Source: an uncultured Marinoscillum sp.
GTDB lineage: Bacteria; Bacteroidota; Bacteroidia; Cytophagales; MED-G16
Direction of reading: 5' to 3'
Assembly: GCA_902626505.1 (NCBI GenBank)
Contig: CACOFQ010000003.1
Coordinates: forward strand, 57,708-121,707
Length of the DNA: 64,000 nt
A program made the translations under genes and the position numbers. This document shows, in pieces, positions 56,503-64,000 of the stretch. Each line of letters starts with the position of its first letter. The first letter of the stretch is position 1. Below the pieces are notes generated by a model. The model ran no database searches, was not told the origin of the DNA, and saw only the letters and a program-made list of their open reading frames with translations.

Positions 56503-56571
56503 TTAACAGTCACAGCAATTACAGTCACTGCATGCATTAGTACAATCGCAATTTTTACATTCACAATTCAT
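56503..56571 (-). CDS. Cysteine-rich 22-residue microprotein (metallothionein-like)
   Basis: A complete minus-strand frame from ATG (56569-56571) to TAA (56503-56505) encodes 22 residues of which nine are cysteine (positions 3, 5, 8, 10, 14, 17, 19, 20, 22). The others are mainly Asp, Asn, Glu, Lys, Ser and Thr. It starts MNCECKNCDC. There are no aromatic residues. CxC and CxxC spacing like this is typical of metallothioneins and would bind Zn, Cu or Cd ions. TTG-N20-TATGATTA on the minus strand about 30-65 nt upstream is a weak promoter candidate. The rest of the 310-bp gap 56362-56671 shows no other feature. Confidence 0.6.
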   Translation of the reverse strand: MNCECKNCDCTNACSDCNCCDC

Positions 56572-56671
56572 ATGTTAAAGGTACGAAAAAAGTAATCATA
56601 TCCAAATTAAATTAATTTCTCAAAAATATTAAAGTGTAAGGTTGAGGACTTATTTAAGTTACCTAAATAAA

Positions 56672-57868
56672 TTATTTTTGGGTTTCATACAAAGCCTTTA
56701 AAACTGAGTAAAATGCTTCTTTTTTTGAATAGTCTTTATTGACTAACCAGGCTTTTTGATCTTTTCTCCAATTACCATATGGAACATCATCTCTAAAGCC
56801 CCAATCGCTAATTAAAGTAACCCCCGCTTCTCTAGCAGTTTTAATAACATTATAATAAATATCATTTTGTTTCTCAAAATAATCATCCCAATCAGATTTA
56901 GATTTCATCACATCACTTACTTTTTTACGAGGCTTTCCATTTCCTCCCCATAAATTCATTCCAACATCTAATTCTGTTATAAAGACTTCAACTCCCAATT
57001 CCTGAAACCTCTTGATATTCTCAAATAAATCTTCATAGTTATAATTTACATTGTAGTTGAGGTGACATTGAAATCCTATAGCATCAATAGGAACCTTTGA
57101 GTTTTTAAGATGTTTTATAAGTTGATATAAGCCATCGGACTTATGGCCACCAAAAGCAATATTAAAATCTCTAATTTCAAGTTTAGAACTTGTTAATGAT
57201 CTAGCATTTTCTAGTACATACCTTACGAATTTCGGATGCTTTTCATTTATTTTCTGCTCACCTTCAAGACCGGATTTATCAGTTTCATAACCCATATCCA
57301 TCCACTTTACATCTTCAGGATTATTTCCAGAATTTCTGTAATAACCTTTATTCATAACAAAAATTTCATTAATTAAATTAAATGCATCAATCTTTTTATT
57401 ATTATCATTTGATGTAAGTACTGACTCTATAAATTTTTCTAAAATAAAATTTAAATCCCCTTTAGTATAATCTGAATCCCAAAACCACTTAGGGTAATAT
57501 TTATTTGGAAAGAATAAACAGTGATGTATTAAGTACATGTTATTTTTTACACCCCAGTTTACTAACTCATTTAATCCATCGGTATTATAATTAAAATCTC
57601 TAAGTGTTTCTGGTTTAGACTTTGGCCAAAATCCAAAATCCCATGCAGGATAAACTGACATTTGAATTCCAGAATAGTTTTCTAATACAAATTTTCTATT
57701 ATTATTAGCTTCTGTTCCTCGAAGAATAGCTTTATTACCTTCCGATCTGACTTGAGAAGTTAAAATAGTAGATTTTGAATAACTTTTTAAGGAATTATTT
57801 TTATCAAAATTTTGAGCAGATATTACATTTGATGTTATAATTAAAATAATTAGATATAATATCCTCAC
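56672..57868 (-). CDS. Secreted GH10 endo-1,4-beta-xylanase
   Basis: A 398-residue glycoside hydrolase family 10 enzyme with a signal peptide (ending NVISAQ). The acid/base Glu168 is in DAFNLINEIF and the nucleophile Glu299 in VEVFITELDVGMN. IDAIGFQCHLN and the C-terminal LISDWGFRDDVPYG (the usual WGxxD region) agree with the family. Acts on xylan backbones outside the cytoplasm. No carbohydrate-binding module or T9SS tail is present. Confidence 0.92.
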   Translation of the reverse strand: MRILYLIILIITSNVISAQNFDKNNSLKSYSKSTILTSQVRSEGNKAILRGTEANNNRKFVLENYSGIQMSVYPAWDFGFWPKSKPETLRDFNYNTDGLNELVNWGVKNNMYLIHHCLFFPNKYYPKWFWDSDYTKGDLNFILEKFIESVLTSNDNNKKIDAFNLINEIFVMNKGYYRNSGNNPEDVKWMDMGYETDKSGLEGEQKINEKHPKFVRYVLENARSLTSSKLEIRDFNIAFGGHKSDGLYQLIKHLKNSKVPIDAIGFQCHLNYNVNYNYEDLFENIKRFQELGVEVFITELDVGMNLWGGNGKPRKKVSDVMKSKSDWDDYFEKQNDIYYNVIKTAREAGVTLISDWGFRDDVPYGNWRKDQKAWLVNKDYSKKEAFYSVLKALYETQK

Positions 57869-57895
57869 TTACCTTATTATTATTACAATTAAAAA

Positions 57896-59146
57896 TTATA
57901 ATTTTTCTTGACCAAGATCAACTATAATAAATTCAGTTCTTCTATTTAATTGATGTTGTTTATCAGAGCAAGATGAGCAACCAGAATTACATATTTCCTT
58001 AGGTTTATTCTCTCCATATCCTTTTCCTTGTATTCTTTCATCGAAGGTTTTCATAACCTCATCTGAGTTCAAATAATTTTCAAATTCTTCAAACGATTTA
58101 AACCCAAGAACCTCCTCACTTCTATCTCCTATATAATTAAATATTTGTCTTCTATATTTAATATTATTCATTCTGGCATAAAAAGATTTATATGACATCT
58201 TAGTTTTAAAATTCTTTACAATTGCATAATGAATAGCAGTTAGATCTTTAGTAGCATTAATTCTTTTCTGAATAAATCTAGCTGAAGCTTTAGCTCTTTC
58301 ATCAGATAATTTTAAATTATATTCTTCACTTCCTGTACAGTCTGTATGAGATCCAATTTCAATAATCATATTTGGATAATCTTTCATTATTTTGACTACT
58401 TTATCTAATTCAATTTGAGCATCTTCTCTAATTTCTGAACTATTTAAATCAAAATAAATAGGATTAATATCAATTACTTCTGTTAAATCAGTACCTACCT
58501 CCAACTTATTAAGAACAATGTAACTTGAATCAGAATCATAACCATCTGAAAGAATATAGTAAGCAGTATCAGAAGAATAATCATACTCCTTTGAGGGAAT
58601 ATAATTATAACTACCATCATTTAATTGAAGAAGACCACCATATAATGTTTTATATATTAAAATTTGTAAATCATCTCCATCTGGATCTGAATCATTATAT
58701 AAGACGGAATCTTCATTAATGGATATTTCTTCATCAGGAAGGAAAACTAACTTATCAGGATTTGCTATTGGAGAATTATTCGTCTTTATTTTTTTTTCAG
58801 TAATGATTTTTTCCATTGTTTCATCTTCACATTCCATGATAACCCTATAAACATTTTTTTTTCTTTCAATTGGAACAACTACTCTCTTACAACCAATTTT
58901 TGTAGCAACAAGATCAAGAGGATATCTAAAGCTTGTGGAAACATCAAAATTACCGTTTGATTCAGTATAAACTCCTGTAAAAAAACCACCGCCAGTTACG
59001 TTAGCAGACTTTAAAATAACTTTTACACCTTCTAATTCAATTTTAGTCTTTTTATCAATAATCCTTCCAGAAACTCTAATTTGAGCATATGATATATCTA
59101 CTGATACAAATAATAATATTAATAATTTTATAAATAAAATTTTCAT
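57896..59146 (-). CDS. OmpA-family protein with cadherin-like domain and an insertion in the OmpA fold
   Basis: A 416-residue outer-membrane-associated protein. Signal peptide ending VDISYAQ; a carboxypeptidase-regulatory-like domain (about 20-105: VSGRIIDKKTKIELEGVKVIL); an Ig/cadherin-like module (SPIANPDKLVF to YNDSDPDGDDLQI); then an OmpA peptidoglycan-binding domain (IYFDLNSSEIREDAQIELDKVV, IEIGSHTDCTGSEEYNLKLS). The OmpA domain is split by about 75 residues rich in Lys and aromatics before it resumes at GKGYGENKP and ends QLNRRTEFIIVDL. Start at ATG 59146, not the in-frame TTG upstream. Confidence 0.88.
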   Translation of the reverse strand: MKILFIKLLILLFVSVDISYAQIRVSGRIIDKKTKIELEGVKVILKSANVTGGGFFTGVYTESNGNFDVSTSFRYPLDLVATKIGCKRVVVPIERKKNVYRVIMECEDETMEKIITEKKIKTNNSPIANPDKLVFLPDEEISINEDSVLYNDSDPDGDDLQILIYKTLYGGLLQLNDGSYNYIPSKEYDYSSDTAYYILSDGYDSDSSYIVLNKLEVGTDLTEVIDINPIYFDLNSSEIREDAQIELDKVVKIMKDYPNMIIEIGSHTDCTGSEEYNLKLSDERAKASARFIQKRINATKDLTAIHYAIVKNFKTKMSYKSFYARMNNIKYRRQIFNYIGDRSEEVLGFKSFEEFENYLNSDEVMKTFDERIQGKGYGENKPKEICNSGCSSCSDKQHQLNRRTEFIIVDLGQEKL

Positions 59147-59150
59147 ATAC

Positions 59151-59618
59151 TTAATTATCAACTCTAGTCACTGACTCTTTTACAGCATCTGAAAAATAAA
59201 AATCAAATTTTAATTGACCATCCTCCCTAACAAGATAAGCACTTTCTAACCAATCAAAATTCATAATTATATTTCCTGTGTCTGTATCTACCAAAAACTC
59301 ACCTTTATTTTTCAATGAAACATGAGCAGAGTTTTTATCAATATCAATTTCAAAATCTGAAAGCTCCCAATTATTTTCTATAATATTAATAGAATTTACA
59401 AAATCAATAAATTCATTCATGGTATATTTTTTTTGATTTTCAAAAATAAAATAGTCATCTGTAACGAGATCATATAGTTTATTTTTATCTGGGTTTTCTA
59501 CTGACAAAATATCAAAAAACTCATAAAATTTATCTATGACCTGTTCTTCTGTAATATCATTATTATCAGGTGAAACACAGGATGTAATAACAATTAGCAA
59601 ATAAAATAGGTGTCTCAT
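59151..59618 (-). CDS. Lipoprotein with NTF2-like fold
   Basis: A 155-residue lipoprotein (MRHLFYLLIVITSC, cysteine 14). The mature part follows the NTF2 pattern: VIDKFYEFFDILSVENPDKNKLYDLVTDDYFIFE, then MNEFIDFVNSI, HVSLKNKGEF and WLESAYLVREDGQLKFDFYFSD. No catalytic residues can be assigned. It ends 4 nt before the OmpA-family start, so they are probably co-transcribed. Confidence 0.72.
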   Translation of the reverse strand: MRHLFYLLIVITSCVSPDNNDITEEQVIDKFYEFFDILSVENPDKNKLYDLVTDDYFIFENQKKYTMNEFIDFVNSINIIENNWELSDFEIDIDKNSAHVSLKNKGEFLVDTDTGNIIMNFDWLESAYLVREDGQLKFDFYFSDAVKESVTRVDN

Positions 59619-59655
59619 AACTTATAGTTTTATTATTTAAGATAATAATTAAGTT

Positions 59656-59838
59656 TCATTTTTTTACTGATGAGAAATATTCTTTATAAATAGGATAGTT
59701 CCAAAAACTTATTCCTAAAGACGATAAAAATGGAAGCAGAGCCTCGATCCACATTTCTAAATATAATAGATAAATGAGAATTAGAAATAGACTTGAGTCA
59801 ACAAATACAAGTAAAATTATTTTATTCTTTAAACTCAT
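59656..59838 (-). CDS. Small two-helix membrane protein
   Basis: A 60-residue protein (MSLKNKIILLVFVDSSLFLI) with two membrane helices and a basic C-terminus. The frame is open to 59859, but that start lies within the 30-bp palindrome, so the ATG at 59838 after it is preferred. Unknown function. Confidence 0.55.
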   Translation of the reverse strand: MSLKNKIILLVFVDSSLFLILIYLLYLEMWIEALLPFLSSLGISFWNYPIYKEYFSSVKK

Positions 59839-59844
59839 ATCTAA

Positions 59845-59874
59845 AATCTCATTCCTCAATTGAGGAATGAGATT
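59845..59874. terminator. Perfect 30-bp palindrome, probable terminator
   Basis: AATCTCATTCCTCAA followed directly by its exact reverse complement. It sits 8 bp after the stop of the NTF2-like lipoprotein gene and 6 bp before the small membrane protein start (minus strand). It is followed by only a short T run, so a dimeric operator is an alternative. Confidence 0.65.
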
Positions 59875-59882
59875 ATATGTTT

Positions 59883-60440
59883 TTAGTTATTTTCTACAAA
59901 AGCTTGAATTTGATTTTCCATTGAAGAAGGATCAAACCATTCATTTAAAAGAACAACTTTTCCTGCTTCATTAAACTGCTGAATAGCATAAAACTTTAAT
60001 TTAACAGGAGCACCTGATTCTATGTGAGTTGCATTCCAAATACCATAAATTCTTAAACCGTTTGGTTCAGTATTTATCTCTCCATTATCAGAATATAAGT
60101 TTCCTCCCCAAAAACCTCCATCATTAACTGAATTTACACCACCAGATTCAAATGAAAAATTTTCAAAAATTTCTAAATATCTTTTAGCAGCAGTAGCTAA
60201 ATCATCTTTAGTCTGAAATGAACCATCATAGGTATTAGGACCACTCCATTTTAGAGTATCTGAGTACAACTCTAAAAAGAGATCTAAATCTCCAGATACA
60301 ATACCTCCAATATGATGTTTTTCAAAAGCTTTATAATTTTTTTCAAAGGTAGCTTTATCTTCTTCAGATATAATAATTCCAGTTGGTCCACTACAAGCCA
60401 AAAAAACAATTGAAAGAAAATAAAAAATATATTTATTCAT
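59883..60440 (-). CDS. SnoaL/NTF2-like lipoprotein
   Basis: A 185-residue lipoprotein (MNKYIFYFLSIVFLAC, cysteine 16). The SnoaL-like domain is visible: HIGGIVSGDLDLFLELYSDTLKWSGPNTYDG, then KDDLATAAKRYLEIFENFSFES, LRIYGIWNATHIESGAPVKLKFYA and GKVVLLNEWFDPSS. Unknown substrate. Confidence 0.8.
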   Translation of the reverse strand: MNKYIFYFLSIVFLACSGPTGIIISEEDKATFEKNYKAFEKHHIGGIVSGDLDLFLELYSDTLKWSGPNTYDGSFQTKDDLATAAKRYLEIFENFSFESGGVNSVNDGGFWGGNLYSDNGEINTEPNGLRIYGIWNATHIESGAPVKLKFYAIQQFNEAGKVVLLNEWFDPSSMENQIQAFVENN

Positions 60441-60514
60441 GTCTTAATAATTTAATTTATGATACAATCTAAAAAATACTGATGAAAAAAGAAATAATTA
60501 ATTATGTAATAACT

Positions 60515-61417
60515 TCAAAAAAAAATTTCTTGAGCAAGTCTAAATGTATTAGCATGAGCTTCTATTATATTTTTTAATTCTAAAGAGTATCCTCCCCCCA
60601 TACTAATTTGAAGAGGGATATTATTTAATTTACATAAATTGAGAACATACCTGTCTCTCTCTTTACAACCTTCTAGAGTTAGAGCCAACTTTCCTAATTT
60701 ATCATTTTCCATTATATCAACTCCCGATAAATAAAATATAAAATCAGGCTGAAATTCATCAACGATCTTTGGCAATTTTCTTTTTAAAGATTCAAGATAA
60801 ATTTTATCATTTGCACCATTCTGAAACTCTACATCTAAATCACTAACTTCTTTTTTAAAAGGATAATTATTTTTGCCATGAAAAGAGAAAGTAAATACAT
60901 TTTTACTATTAGAGAAAATAGATGCAGTACCATTACCTTGGTGAACATCTAGATCAACAATTAATATTTTTTGACATAAATTATTATTTAAAAGATAATT
61001 AGCTGCAATTGCTTGGTCATTTAACATACAAAAAGCCTCACCTCTATCATAAAATGCATGATGAGTCCCTCCAGCTATATTCATTGAAACTTTATATTTC
61101 AATGAATATAAAGAGCCATCAATGGTGCCTTGAGAAATTATTTTTTCTCTTTCGACTAGCTTTTTACTCATCGGAAAACCTATAGGTCTTAATTCACTCT
61201 TTGAAAGTTTCTGAGAAACTAATTTTCTATAATATTCAGAATCATGTGTTAGCAATACATCTTTATCTAAAATCTGATTAGGAGAAAAAAAATTTTCTTG
61301 AGAACATGTATTTTCTCTAATTAACTGTTCTGGTAAAAGTTCATATTTAATCATAGGGAATCTATGATTTTTATCTAATGGATAAATATAATTTTTATCA
61401 AATGATATTTTAAGCAT
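60515..61417 (-). CDS. Histone-deacetylase-family hydrolase
   Basis: A 300-residue zinc amidohydrolase of the arginase/deacetylase superfamily. NIAGGTHHAFYDRGEAFCMLND holds the tandem catalytic His pair, VDLDVHQGNG the zinc-binding Asp and His, and FYLSGVDIMENDKLG the second zinc Asp. Bacterial members deacetylate polyamines, acetoin-linked enzymes or other amines; the substrate is unknown. There is no signal peptide, so it is cytosolic, unlike its neighbours. Confidence 0.9.
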   Translation of the reverse strand: MLKISFDKNYIYPLDKNHRFPMIKYELLPEQLIRENTCSQENFFSPNQILDKDVLLTHDSEYYRKLVSQKLSKSELRPIGFPMSKKLVEREKIISQGTIDGSLYSLKYKVSMNIAGGTHHAFYDRGEAFCMLNDQAIAANYLLNNNLCQKILIVDLDVHQGNGTASIFSNSKNVFTFSFHGKNNYPFKKEVSDLDVEFQNGANDKIYLESLKRKLPKIVDEFQPDFIFYLSGVDIMENDKLGKLALTLEGCKERDRYVLNLCKLNNIPLQISMGGGYSLELKNIIEAHANTFRLAQEIFF

Positions 61418-61426
61418 AATAGAGCT

Positions 61427-62350
61427 TTACCTTAATCCATTAATATCAAATCTTGAAAAGAATTCCCATATTAATTGATCTGAATCGATATCTCCATTTT
61501 CTTTAGAATTTTCATAATTTATTTTTGGATAATAATGACCACCCCCAATAACTTTATAGTGATCAACTTCAACTCCATTATCTCCATTCTTCCAAGAGTA
61601 ATATTCAACTGTGGATTTATCTGATGAATTGATATCTTCAATGTTAGTTATTATTGGAGTTTCATCATTATTATTAAAATTAATCCAATAATTATTCGAA
61701 TTTTCTACTGATAAATAATAAAAACCAATTCCCTGATAATTATCTTCTGTTCCATTAATTGAAATGAAAGGTGTTGGATGAGATGGTGAGCAATCATTAA
61801 ATGTGTCTATAAACATGTGTCCTGCAACTGAAGCAAATGCAGCAATACGATTACTTAATTTGCACGCAATTTCGAATGATAAATAACCACCATTAGAAAA
61901 TCCAGTGACATAAATTCTATCTAAATCCGTTGAATAAAAATTTGATATTTCATCTATAAGATGTGAGATATAACCTACGTCATCAATCTCGGTAGATTTA
62001 GAATTTTCTCCACCTAAATTCCATATTGGCACGCCATTATCATCAATTGTTGATTGAGGATAAACTAGTATAAAACTTTCAGTATCTGCTAATGATCTCA
62101 TATCACTTACATTTTCCATTTGTTGTCTAGCTGTCATATCTCCACCATGTAGATTAAAAACTATAGGAAAGCTGCTATTTTCTTCATATGATGAAGGAAT
62201 ATAAAGTATATATTCTCTATCAACATTATCAAAGTCAGTCGACTGATAGAAAAGGCCAGATGGCATGGATTGTTCATCATTTTGTGAACAAGAAAAATTT
62301 ATTATTAATAAAAGAAAAGTGATTTTAAATATTTTAAACACCGGAAACAT
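61427..62350 (-). CDS. PHB-depolymerase/feruloyl-esterase-like lipoprotein
   Basis: A 307-residue alpha/beta hydrolase of the LpqC/polyhydroxybutyrate-depolymerase type. Lipobox cysteine near residue 21 (LLLIINFSC). REYILYIPSSYEENSSFPIVFNLHGGDMTARQQ supplies the oxyanion region, VTGFSNGGYLS the nucleophile Ser, NGTEDN the Asp and GGGHYYP the His. Such enzymes release ester-linked groups, for example ferulate from xylan. With GH10 in the same region a xylan role is plausible (inference). Confidence 0.85.
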   Translation of the reverse strand: MFPVFKIFKITFLLLIINFSCSQNDEQSMPSGLFYQSTDFDNVDREYILYIPSSYEENSSFPIVFNLHGGDMTARQQMENVSDMRSLADTESFILVYPQSTIDDNGVPIWNLGGENSKSTEIDDVGYISHLIDEISNFYSTDLDRIYVTGFSNGGYLSFEIACKLSNRIAAFASVAGHMFIDTFNDCSPSHPTPFISINGTEDNYQGIGFYYLSVENSNNYWINFNNNDETPIITNIEDINSSDKSTVEYYSWKNGDNGVEVDHYKVIGGGHYYPKINYENSKENGDIDSDQLIWEFFSRFDINGLR

Positions 62351-62377
62351 ATTTTGTTAACTTTACATATAAAAACT

Positions 62378-62881
62378 ATGAGTCTAAGTTACGTAAAAAA
62401 TAAAATTGAGTTTTATCAAGACTTCCCAATCGAAGGAGTTGAGTATATAGATCTTAATCCAATATATAAAGATCCAAAAGCTAGAGATATATTGGTTGAG
62501 ATATGTATTGAAAATATTAAAAATATTGAATTTGACTATTTAGCATTGATTGAATCTAGAGGTTTTTTAATTGGTTCGATTATAGCTGATAAATTAAATA
62601 AGGGTATCATTCTATGTAGAAGTAAGAAAGATAGATTACCAGGAAAAATACAAACAGTTAGACATAAACTTGAATATGGTGAGGCAGTAATGCAAGTACA
62701 AGAGGGCGAAGGTAAAGTAATGATCTTTGATGATGTATTGGCTACCGGTGGAACAGCTAATGGAGCATTTAAAGTTTTGAATCTAGGAGGTTTTACCCCT
62801 ATTCACTCATTATTTTTAGTTGAATTATCAAAATTTGATGTTAATTGTGATACGTCTTACAGCAGTGCTATAGTTCTGTAA
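62378..62881 (+). CDS. apt: Adenine phosphoribosyltransferase
   Basis: Salvages adenine to AMP using PRPP. ESRGFLIGSIIADKLNKGII and the PRPP motif VMIFDDVLATGGTANGAF are diagnostic. The ATG at 62378 (MSLSYVKNKIEFYQDFP) is used; the frame is open slightly upstream but a longer start does not fit the family. 167 residues. Followed by convergent tRNA-Ser. Confidence 0.94.
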   Translation: MSLSYVKNKIEFYQDFPIEGVEYIDLNPIYKDPKARDILVEICIENIKNIEFDYLALIESRGFLIGSIIADKLNKGIILCRSKKDRLPGKIQTVRHKLEYGEAVMQVQEGEGKVMIFDDVLATGGTANGAFKVLNLGGFTPIHSLFLVELSKFDVNCDTSYSSAIVL

Positions 62882-62907
62882 ATAATAAATAAATATCTGT
62901 AGATATT

Positions 62908-62997
<90 letters not shown>

Positions 62998-63009
62998 TGT
63001 TTAAATGGC

Positions 63010-63017
63010 AAATATAG
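63010..63017 (-). promoter_or_regulatory. -7 element of tRNA-Ser
   Basis: TATATTTG on the minus strand, ending 12 nt before the tRNA 5' end, as for the other two tRNAs. No clear -33 TTG at the expected distance. Confidence 0.6.
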
Positions 63018-63095
63018 TTACATCATATTTTTGATATCTATATATATTCAACTTTTTCTATTTGTGAAAAAGGGTTAAATCGATCTAATATTTAG

Positions 63096-63124
63096 TTTGA
63101 AAAAAAATCTTATAATTAGCTTTG
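63096..63124 (+). promoter_or_regulatory. Probable promoter of the VWA-domain gene
   Basis: TTTG (63096-63099), 17 bp, TAGCTTTG (63117-63124), a perfect TAnnTTTG element. The ATG at 63128 follows after 3 nt, so the transcript would be leaderless or nearly so. Confidence 0.55.
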
Positions 63125-63127
63125 TAT

Positions 63128-64000
63128 ATGAATTTTTTGAAACCATTTGGATCATTTGAAATTATAATCATATTATGCTTTATAACCCTATATTCTATCT
63201 ATTTTGTAAGGTTACTGAAAATCAATAAAAAAATTAAAGTAAAAAAAAGTAAAGCCTTTTATAAATTTATCTTAAGATCTACATACTTAAGCCTAATGAT
63301 AATAGCATTATTAGGTCCATCTTTCGGTGAAAATAAAGAAGAAATAGATTTAGTAGGAAAAGATATAATGATATTGGTAGACCTCTCAGAATCAATGAAT
63401 GCTAATGATGTAAAACCAAGTAGATTGGAAAAGGTAAAATTTGAAATGAAAAAAGTCATTGATGAGTTTTCGAGTGATAGGATTGGAATTATTATGTTTT
63501 CTGGTGAGGCATTTGTGCAATGTCCAATGACTTATGATAAAAATGCACTTAATTTATTTACTGAAACATTAAATACAGGATTAGTTCCTAACACAGGCAC
63601 AGACTTTGGTCCTCCTCTGGAATTATCATTATCGAAACTAAACAACGAAAATGCTGAATCTAATGAATTAAGTTCAAAGATCATACTATTAATATCAGAT
63701 GGAGAGGACTTTGGAGATAACACTAAGGAATCTTTAGAAAAGATTGTAGATTCTAATATTAAATTATTTACAGTTGGTATTGGGAGTGAAAAGGGAAGTA
63801 AGATTTTATTAACAAATGGTGACTATAAAAGGGATAAAGAAGGAAAAGAAGTAATAACAAAACTAGATCCAATTTCTTTAAAAGAAACAGCAAAAGAAAC
63901 AGGAGGAAAATATTTTGAGATCACCAATTCAAATAACCAAATAGATGAACTCATTTATGAAATAAATAATATTAAAGGAGAAGTTATTGAATCAAAAATT
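63128..64000 (+). CDS. BatA/BatB-type VWA-domain membrane protein, 3' end beyond window
   Basis: My translation from the ATG at 63128 (MNFLKPFGSFEIIIILCFIT) is open to the window end, 291 codons. Two N-terminal membrane helices (about 8-30 and 50-65) precede a von Willebrand factor A domain with the MIDAS motif DLSES at 85-89, then IMFSGEAFVQCPMTYD, NTGTDFGPPLELSLS and ISDGEDFGDN. Proteins of this kind belong to the Bat (Bacteroides aerotolerance) cluster. BatA or BatB cannot be decided without the 3' end and neighbours. Confidence 0.88.
   Translation, partial: MNFLKPFGSFEIIIILCFITLYSIYFVRLLKINKKIKVKKSKAFYKFILRSTYLSLMIIALLGPSFGENKEEIDLVGKDIMILVDLSESMNANDVKPSRLEKVKFEMKKVIDEFSSDRIGIIMFSGEAFVQCPMTYDKNALNLFTETLNTGLVPNTGTDFGPPLELSLSKLNNENAESNELSSKIILLISDGEDFGDNTKESLEKIVDSNIKLFTVGIGSEKGSKILLTNGDYKRDKEGKEVITKLDPISLKETAKETGGKYFEITNSNNQIDELIYEINNIKGEVIESKI

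Overview
The window is strongly AT-rich (roughly 30% G+C by eye) and reads as a chromosome segment from a member of the Bacteroidota, most likely a free-living, probably marine, Flavobacteriia/Cytophagia-type organism. The evidence is an alternative complex III operon, gldC, DUF3098 and DUF5777 genes, a T9SS-type C-terminal sorting domain, many short lipoprotein signal peptides, TAnnTTTG-type promoters and almost no Shine-Dalgarno sequences.

Layout. 1-7.6 kb: minus-strand actABCDEF operon (actF cut by the window edge), the quinol:cytochrome c oxidoreductase of the respiratory chain. 7.7-10.1 kb: fadD and a divergent Lrp/AsnC regulator. 10.1-16.0 kb: the SUF iron-sulfur assembly operon (sufBCDSE, a MIP18-family gene, a bacilliredoxin). 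16.0-24.6 kb: housekeeping genes hppA, ftsX, DUF3098, uppP, truB, ribF and gldC. Here uppP is fused to a VanX-type D,D-dipeptidase domain, and a minus-strand outer-membrane-protein/lipoprotein pair interrupts the run before truB. 24.6-29.1 kb: a TonB-dependent receptor with an SGNH-hydrolase lipoprotein. 29.2-33.0 kb: a Tat-exported PLP enzyme and valS. 33.0-36.6 kb: osmC and an overlapping four-gene unit (DUF5777 barrel, YceI, SDR, steroid 5-alpha-reductase-like). 36.6-38.3 kb: umuDC behind two tandem 17-bp palindromes. 38.4-42.1 kb: tRNA-Pro, a YbjQ protein, an S9 peptidase and a Tat-exported aminotransferase. 42.2-50.6 kb: extracellular degradation genes (PKD/starch-binding lipoprotein, secreted GH13, sulfatase, acid phosphatase, DPP III). 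The DPP III gene carries one in-frame amber codon.

50.6-62.3 kb is an accessory region of small secreted proteins. It holds five NTF2/SnoaL-like genes, an MBL hydrolase, orphan lipoproteins, a GH10 xylanase, an OmpA protein with an insertion, an HDAC-like hydrolase and an esterase. It also holds two genes too short for ordinary gene callers: a membrane microprotein of about 53 residues and a 22-residue protein with nine cysteines. Three promoters in this region share a repeated upstream module. The window ends with apt, tRNA-Ser and the start of a BatA/BatB-type VWA protein.

Best leads: the nine-cysteine microprotein, the repeated promoter module in the secreted-protein region, the UppP-VanX fusion, the amber-interrupted DPP III, the YceI/SDR/5-alpha-reductase unit and the tandem umuDC operators. 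All functional calls are from reading the sequence; no database search was run.
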